From Victivallales bacterium (GTDB lineage: Bacteria > Verrucomicrobiota > Lentisphaeria > Oligosphaerales > Oligosphaeraceae): a stretch of 17,534 nt of DNA. Of the stretch, positions 14,328 through 17,534 are shown piece by piece (within the stretch, counting starts at the first letter, position 1; every line of letters begins with the position of its first letter). The stretch is taken from assembly GCA_017963875.1 (NCBI GenBank), contig JAGCTA010000459.1, forward strand, positions 1 through 17,534, written 5' to 3'. The notes under the pieces are model-generated. The model saw only the letters and a list, made by a program, of their open reading frames with translations, did not search any database and was not told the DNA's origin. Both the position numbers and the translations under genes were made by a program.

Positions 14328-15719
14328 ATGAAATTTGCATTGTGTATTGGAAACCGAGGCTTTTTTCCAGAAAAACTACTGATGGCGGCACGTGAGGAAA
14401 TTACGACTTGCCTGGCAAAACAGGGCATTGACGTACTGTGCTCTCCAGCGGAAATGACACGCTTTGGCGCCGTCGAAACATACGCGGAGGGCCGTGCATA
14501 CGACCGATTCCTGGCTGAACACAAGGGCGAATACGACGGTGTCATACTCACACTTCCAAATTTCGGAGACGAAAACGGCGCAACCGAGGCATTGCGCGAC
14601 TGTGGCGTGCCTATTTTCATTCAGGCATATCCAGACGAACTTGATAAGATGGATTTCGCATCTAGGCGCGACTCATTCTGCGGAAAGTTCTCCATTATGG
14701 ACGTCTTCCACCAGAACCAAATCCCGTTCACGGCCTGGCCTCCGCACACCATCGCTCCCTCATCGCCTCGCTTCGCAGAGCAGATTCGGCAGTTCTCGGC
14801 GGTCTGCCGCATTGTGAAAGGCCTGAAACGCCTGCGTGTCGGCGCCATTGGCGCACGCCCGACCCTATTCAAGACAATCCGTTTCGACGAGACGGCTCTC
14901 CAGAAATACGGAATCACAACGGAGGTGTTCGACAATTCAGACCTGCTCGTGAGAATGGAGAAGATTAAGGAAGACGATTGTGACCTCAAGGCGAAAATCG
15001 AACGTTTCAAGAACTACGCAGATTTCTCACAGACGCCAGCCAAATCAATCGATACGCTCGCTCGTATTTCGCTCGCGCTGGATAGGCTCATCGCCGAAAA
15101 TGAACTGGATGCCATCGGCCTTCGCTGCTGGAGCGACTTGCAACTTACGGCGAAAGTCGCCCCCTGCATGGTGCTTGGCGAACTCAATGACAGGGGAATT
15201 CCTGCCGCGTGCGAACTGGATGTCGGCAATGCCATCGCAATGAAGGCATTGCAACTTGCGTCTCAAGAGCAGGCTGCATGTTTGGATTGGAATAACAACT
15301 ATGGCGAAGAAGAGAACAAGTGCATCCTTTTCCACTGTGGCTCGACGGCACAGAAACTCATGACCAAGAAGGGCACAATCATTCCGCACAAGATGTTCGC
15401 AAAGGTCCTTGGCGCAGAATGCAGTTACGGTTGCGATGTCGGTTTCATCCGCCCGATGGATTTCTCGTTTGCCTCGACCACGACTGAAAACGGCAAGATG
15501 CTGTACTATTCAGGTGAAGGCAGATTTACGGACGAGCCGCTTGGCGAAGGATTCTTCGGTTGCGGAGGTGTCGCAGAAATCAAAGACCTCCAGAAGAAAC
15601 TCAACACTATCGGGTATGCTGGCTACCGTCACCATGTCAGCATCACGCCTGGATTATGGAAGAATGCGCTGGATGAGGCTTTCACGAGGTACCTTGGCTA
15701 CACACGAACAGAAATCTGA
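14328..15719 (+). CDS. L-fucose/L-arabinose isomerase-family protein
   Basis: The 463-residue protein has the fold of the L-fucose isomerase C-terminal family. Candidate metal ligands are Glu296 in AACELDVGNA, Asp320 in CLDWNNNY and His435 or His436 in GYRHHVSITPG. The Glu-to-Asp spacing of 24 residues equals that of the E. coli FucI ligands as I recall them (Glu337, Asp361). It should convert an aldose to a ketose using Mn2+ in the cytoplasm. It is shorter than E. coli FucI (about 590 residues), as are many members of this wider family, so the sugar cannot be assigned as fucose. The ribosome site GAGAA before the ATG is weak. The gene is followed 2 nt later by the sugar kinase, and the two form an obvious catabolic unit. 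Confidence 0.82.
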   Translation: MKFALCIGNRGFFPEKLLMAAREEITTCLAKQGIDVLCSPAEMTRFGAVETYAEGRAYDRFLAEHKGEYDGVILTLPNFGDENGATEALRDCGVPIFIQAYPDELDKMDFASRRDSFCGKFSIMDVFHQNQIPFTAWPPHTIAPSSPRFAEQIRQFSAVCRIVKGLKRLRVGAIGARPTLFKTIRFDETALQKYGITTEVFDNSDLLVRMEKIKEDDCDLKAKIERFKNYADFSQTPAKSIDTLARISLALDRLIAENELDAIGLRCWSDLQLTAKVAPCMVLGELNDRGIPAACELDVGNAIAMKALQLASQEQAACLDWNNNYGEEENKCILFHCGSTAQKLMTKKGTIIPHKMFAKVLGAECSYGCDVGFIRPMDFSFASTTTENGKMLYYSGEGRFTDEPLGEGFFGCGGVAEIKDLQKKLNTIGYAGYRHHVSITPGLWKNALDEAFTRYLGYTRTEI

Positions 15720-15721
15720 AC

Positions 15722-17191
15722 ATGAGTTATCTTGGAATCGACATTGGCTCCAGTCAGACAAAGGCCGTCGTTTTCAGCGGAGACGGGCGGCAACTCGCCT
15801 CATCTGGTGTTCCGTATCAATACACGGTGCCGCAGATCGGCTGGATGGAACTTGACGGCAATACGGTGCTGTCCGCGGCCTTCAAGGTGCTTTCCGACTG
15901 CGCTTCGGCAGTTGCCGCCACAGACCCCGTGGAGACAATAGCCGTCTCCAGCCAAGGGGAGGCTTTCTCGCCAATTGACCGCGATGGCAGAATCCTCGCG
16001 CCTGCGATGATTTCAGGCGACTCGCGGTCTGCCGCAGATATTGATGAGTTCACGGCGAAGTTCGGTCTGGACAGAATCTATCGCATCACAGGACATACGC
16101 CTTCTCCGATGTTCTCAATCGCCAAGTTGCTCTACATCCGCAAGCACAGTCCAGACATCTGGAACAATGCAGTTAAATACCTTTGCTTTGAGGATTTGAT
16201 AGTCAATGCGCTGACTGGCAAGGCGGTCATGGGATGGCCAATAGCTGGAAGGACGATGCTTTTTGACATCAATTCGCATCAATGGAGCGATGAACTGCTG
16301 GACGCAGTCGGCCTGGACAAGAGCCAGTTGTCAGAACCAGTGCCATCTGGAACAATTGTCGGAAAACTCCTTCCTGACATTGCTGACGGGCTAGGATTCA
16401 GCAGGGACATTTCTGTTGTCAGTGCAGGCCATGACCAGATCATCGGTGCCTTCGGCTGCGGTGCGACCACTCCAGGAACTGCAATGTATGCGGCTGGCAG
16501 TGTCGAGTGCTTTGTCCCTGTATTCAAGAGCAAGATTCTTTCGGATGAACTTTGCCGTTGCAATCTTTGCACGTATGACTTCGCGGAAAGGGGCAAATAC
16601 GCTTCCGTCGCTTATTCGCTTACGGGCAGCAATTTCCTCGAATATTTCATTCGTGAATTCGCGCCAGACCTCCAAAAGGACTATTCTGCCATATTAGCCG
16701 AAATGCCAGATGAGCCGACGGATTTGATTGTACTACCTTATCTTACTCCATCTGGAACACCATATTTTGACACTGTCACGCCAGGTTGCCTCTATGGCTG
16801 GCGTTTCGGCCAGTCCAGAGGAAACCTTCTCAAAGGAGCCGAAGAGGGAATCGCATTGGAGATGAAACTCAATTTCGAGTTGCTCAAGAACAGCGGAATT
16901 GAGATTTCTCAACTCATCGCCACTGGCGGCGGTTTCCGCGCGAAAAGCAAGGTGCAGTTGCGCTCGGATGTGCTTGGCGTTCCAATTACAACCATAGACG
17001 TGAAGGAGGCGGGGTGTCGGGGGGCGGCATCGTTGGGAATGCAGGCGCTGACAGGACAGACATTGCCGCTTCCAATGGCGACAGGCATTGTCACTCCAAA
17101 TCCTGAGAGAGTTGAATTCTATCAAGACAAGTTCTTGAAATACAAGACGTTCTCTGATGCCATGCGAATGCTTGCCAAATCGCTATCGTGA
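15722..17191 (+). CDS. FGGY-family carbohydrate kinase
   Basis: The 489-residue protein has the ATP-phosphate loop GIDIGSSQTKAV (5-16), SSQGEAF (76-82), GHDQIIGAFGCG (236-247) with Asp238 as the likely catalytic base, and the adenosine/phosphate-2 region ATGGGFRAKSK plus DVKEAGCRGAASLG near the C-terminus. The length is normal for xylulokinase- and fuculokinase-like enzymes. It should phosphorylate the ketose made by the upstream isomerase. It starts 2 nt after the isomerase stop without its own strong ribosome site, so translation is probably coupled. No aldolase or epimerase for the product lies in the window. The specific sugar is not determinable. Confidence 0.88.
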   Translation: MSYLGIDIGSSQTKAVVFSGDGRQLASSGVPYQYTVPQIGWMELDGNTVLSAAFKVLSDCASAVAATDPVETIAVSSQGEAFSPIDRDGRILAPAMISGDSRSAADIDEFTAKFGLDRIYRITGHTPSPMFSIAKLLYIRKHSPDIWNNAVKYLCFEDLIVNALTGKAVMGWPIAGRTMLFDINSHQWSDELLDAVGLDKSQLSEPVPSGTIVGKLLPDIADGLGFSRDISVVSAGHDQIIGAFGCGATTPGTAMYAAGSVECFVPVFKSKILSDELCRCNLCTYDFAERGKYASVAYSLTGSNFLEYFIREFAPDLQKDYSAILAEMPDEPTDLIVLPYLTPSGTPYFDTVTPGCLYGWRFGQSRGNLLKGAEEGIALEMKLNFELLKNSGIEISQLIATGGGFRAKSKVQLRSDVLGVPITTIDVKEAGCRGAASLGMQALTGQTLPLPMATGIVTPNPERVEFYQDKFLKYKTFSDAMRMLAKSLS

Positions 17192-17198
17192 TTTGGGA

Positions 17199-17252
17199 CT
17201 GTCGCAAAAAACACACAACACTGTGTAATAGCGGAAGTGTGTTTTGCAACAG
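17199..17252. repeat. Imperfect inverted repeat downstream of the kinase gene
   Basis: CTGTCGCAAAAAACACAC (17199-17216) and GTGTGTTTTGCAACAG (17237-17252) pair at 15 of 16 positions with a two-base bulge, around a 20-nt loop. It begins 8 nt after the kinase stop codon. It may stop transcription as a hairpin, although no T-tract follows. The CTGTtGCAAAA ends also resemble the tips of some insertion-sequence inverted repeats, so a tiny mobile-element relic is an alternative. Confidence 0.55.
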
Positions 17253-17274
17253 CCTCCATGAGCCTTTGGCGCAA

Positions 17275-17444
17275 GGCTCTATTCCCATGAGGGGCGGTAA
17301 TTGTACATGGCAAGGCGACTGTGAAAGCCCCCGACGGGGTCAAATATCAGTATCCCCAGATTGAGCGAAGCGAAACCTGGGGAAAGCCGAACCAAAAGAA
17401 TTCCGACCTCAAGAGGTCGAACCTACCCTCTGGGGAATAGAGCG
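17275..17444. repeat. MITE-like modular palindromic element, long copy
   Basis: The ends, 17275-17292 and 17427-17444, are inverted repeats around GCTCTATTCCC. The outer parts match the reverse complement of the element at 526-624. Between them are three hairpin modules instead of one: CCCC-GAC-GGGG (17329-17339), CCCCAGATT/AACCTGGGG (17354-17362 and 17374-17382) and the perfect CGACCTC-AA-GAGGTCG (17404-17419). The extra ~75 bp sits between two GGTC-containing junctions. It has no coding potential. The surrounding 17192-17473 gap holds this element and the preceding hairpin and no gene. Confidence 0.7.
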
Positions 17445-17473
17445 TGGCGCAAATGCTTCTTCAGGCAATGCCA

Positions 17474-17534
17474 TCAAACTTCCTGTGCGATTTTCGCAAG
17501 CATGTCAGGAATCTTGATTTTCTGAGGGCATTGC
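17474..17534 (-). CDS. Possible C-terminus of a minus-strand gene leaving the window
   Basis: On the minus strand, an open frame enters from the right edge and runs 19 codons, ending CPQKIKIPDMLAKIAQEV before a TGA at 17474-17476. The residues look like an ordinary amphipathic C-terminal helix. It is too short to assign to any family and could be a chance frame. Confidence 0.35.
   Translation of the reverse strand, partial: QCPQKIKIPDMLAKIAQEV

Overview
The window looks like bacterial chromosomal DNA from a Gram-negative polysaccharide or sugar degrader. The secreted DUF4091-type protein with a CBM9-like domain, the CRTAC1-type FG-GAP/ASPIC protein, the Gfo/Idh/MocA oxidoreductase and the isomerase/kinase pair are a combination familiar from the PVC superphylum, particularly Lentisphaerota (Victivallis-like gut bacteria). 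That taxonomic placement is inference from gene content. There are no rRNA or tRNA genes and no CRISPR array.

Layout from left to right: (a) the C-terminal part of an Rpn-family (PD-(D/E)XK) recombination-promoting nuclease with four in-frame 24-bp repeats, followed by a ~99-bp element with terminal inverted repeats; (b) a minus-strand toxin-antitoxin-like pair, DUF3990 (ADP-ribosyltransferase-like) and an HTH protein, overlapping by 20 nt; (c) a plus-strand metal-dependent amidohydrolase; (d) a minus-strand MATE exporter followed by a GNAT acetyltransferase; (e) a plus-strand two-gene unit for exported proteins, a 1151-aa DUF4091/CBM9-like protein and a 556-aa seven-repeat calcium-loop CRTAC1 protein, separated by 2 nt; (f) an AT-rich gap and an AbiEi/AbiEii type IV toxin-antitoxin pair; (g) a minus-strand Gfo/Idh/MocA oxidoreductase and an FMN reductase with a perfect 11-bp inverted repeat between them; (h) a plus-strand L-fucose/L-arabinose isomerase-family gene coupled to an FGGY sugar kinase, divergent from the oxidoreductase across back-to-back predicted promoters; (i) a right-hand non-coding stretch with an imperfect hairpin, a second and longer copy of the element from the left end, and the last 19 codons of a minus-strand gene leaving the window.

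Metabolically, genes (e), (g) and (h) fit a picture in which glycans are processed outside the cytoplasm and a released sugar is oxidised, isomerised and phosphorylated inside. The actual sugar cannot be read from the sequence. The accessory character of the region shows in two toxin-antitoxin modules, the Rpn nuclease and the dispersed repeats. The two strongest unexplained signals are the pair of modular hairpin elements sharing terminal inverted repeats at the two window ends in opposite orientation, and a 20-bp identical sequence that lies just to the left of both toxin-antitoxin modules.
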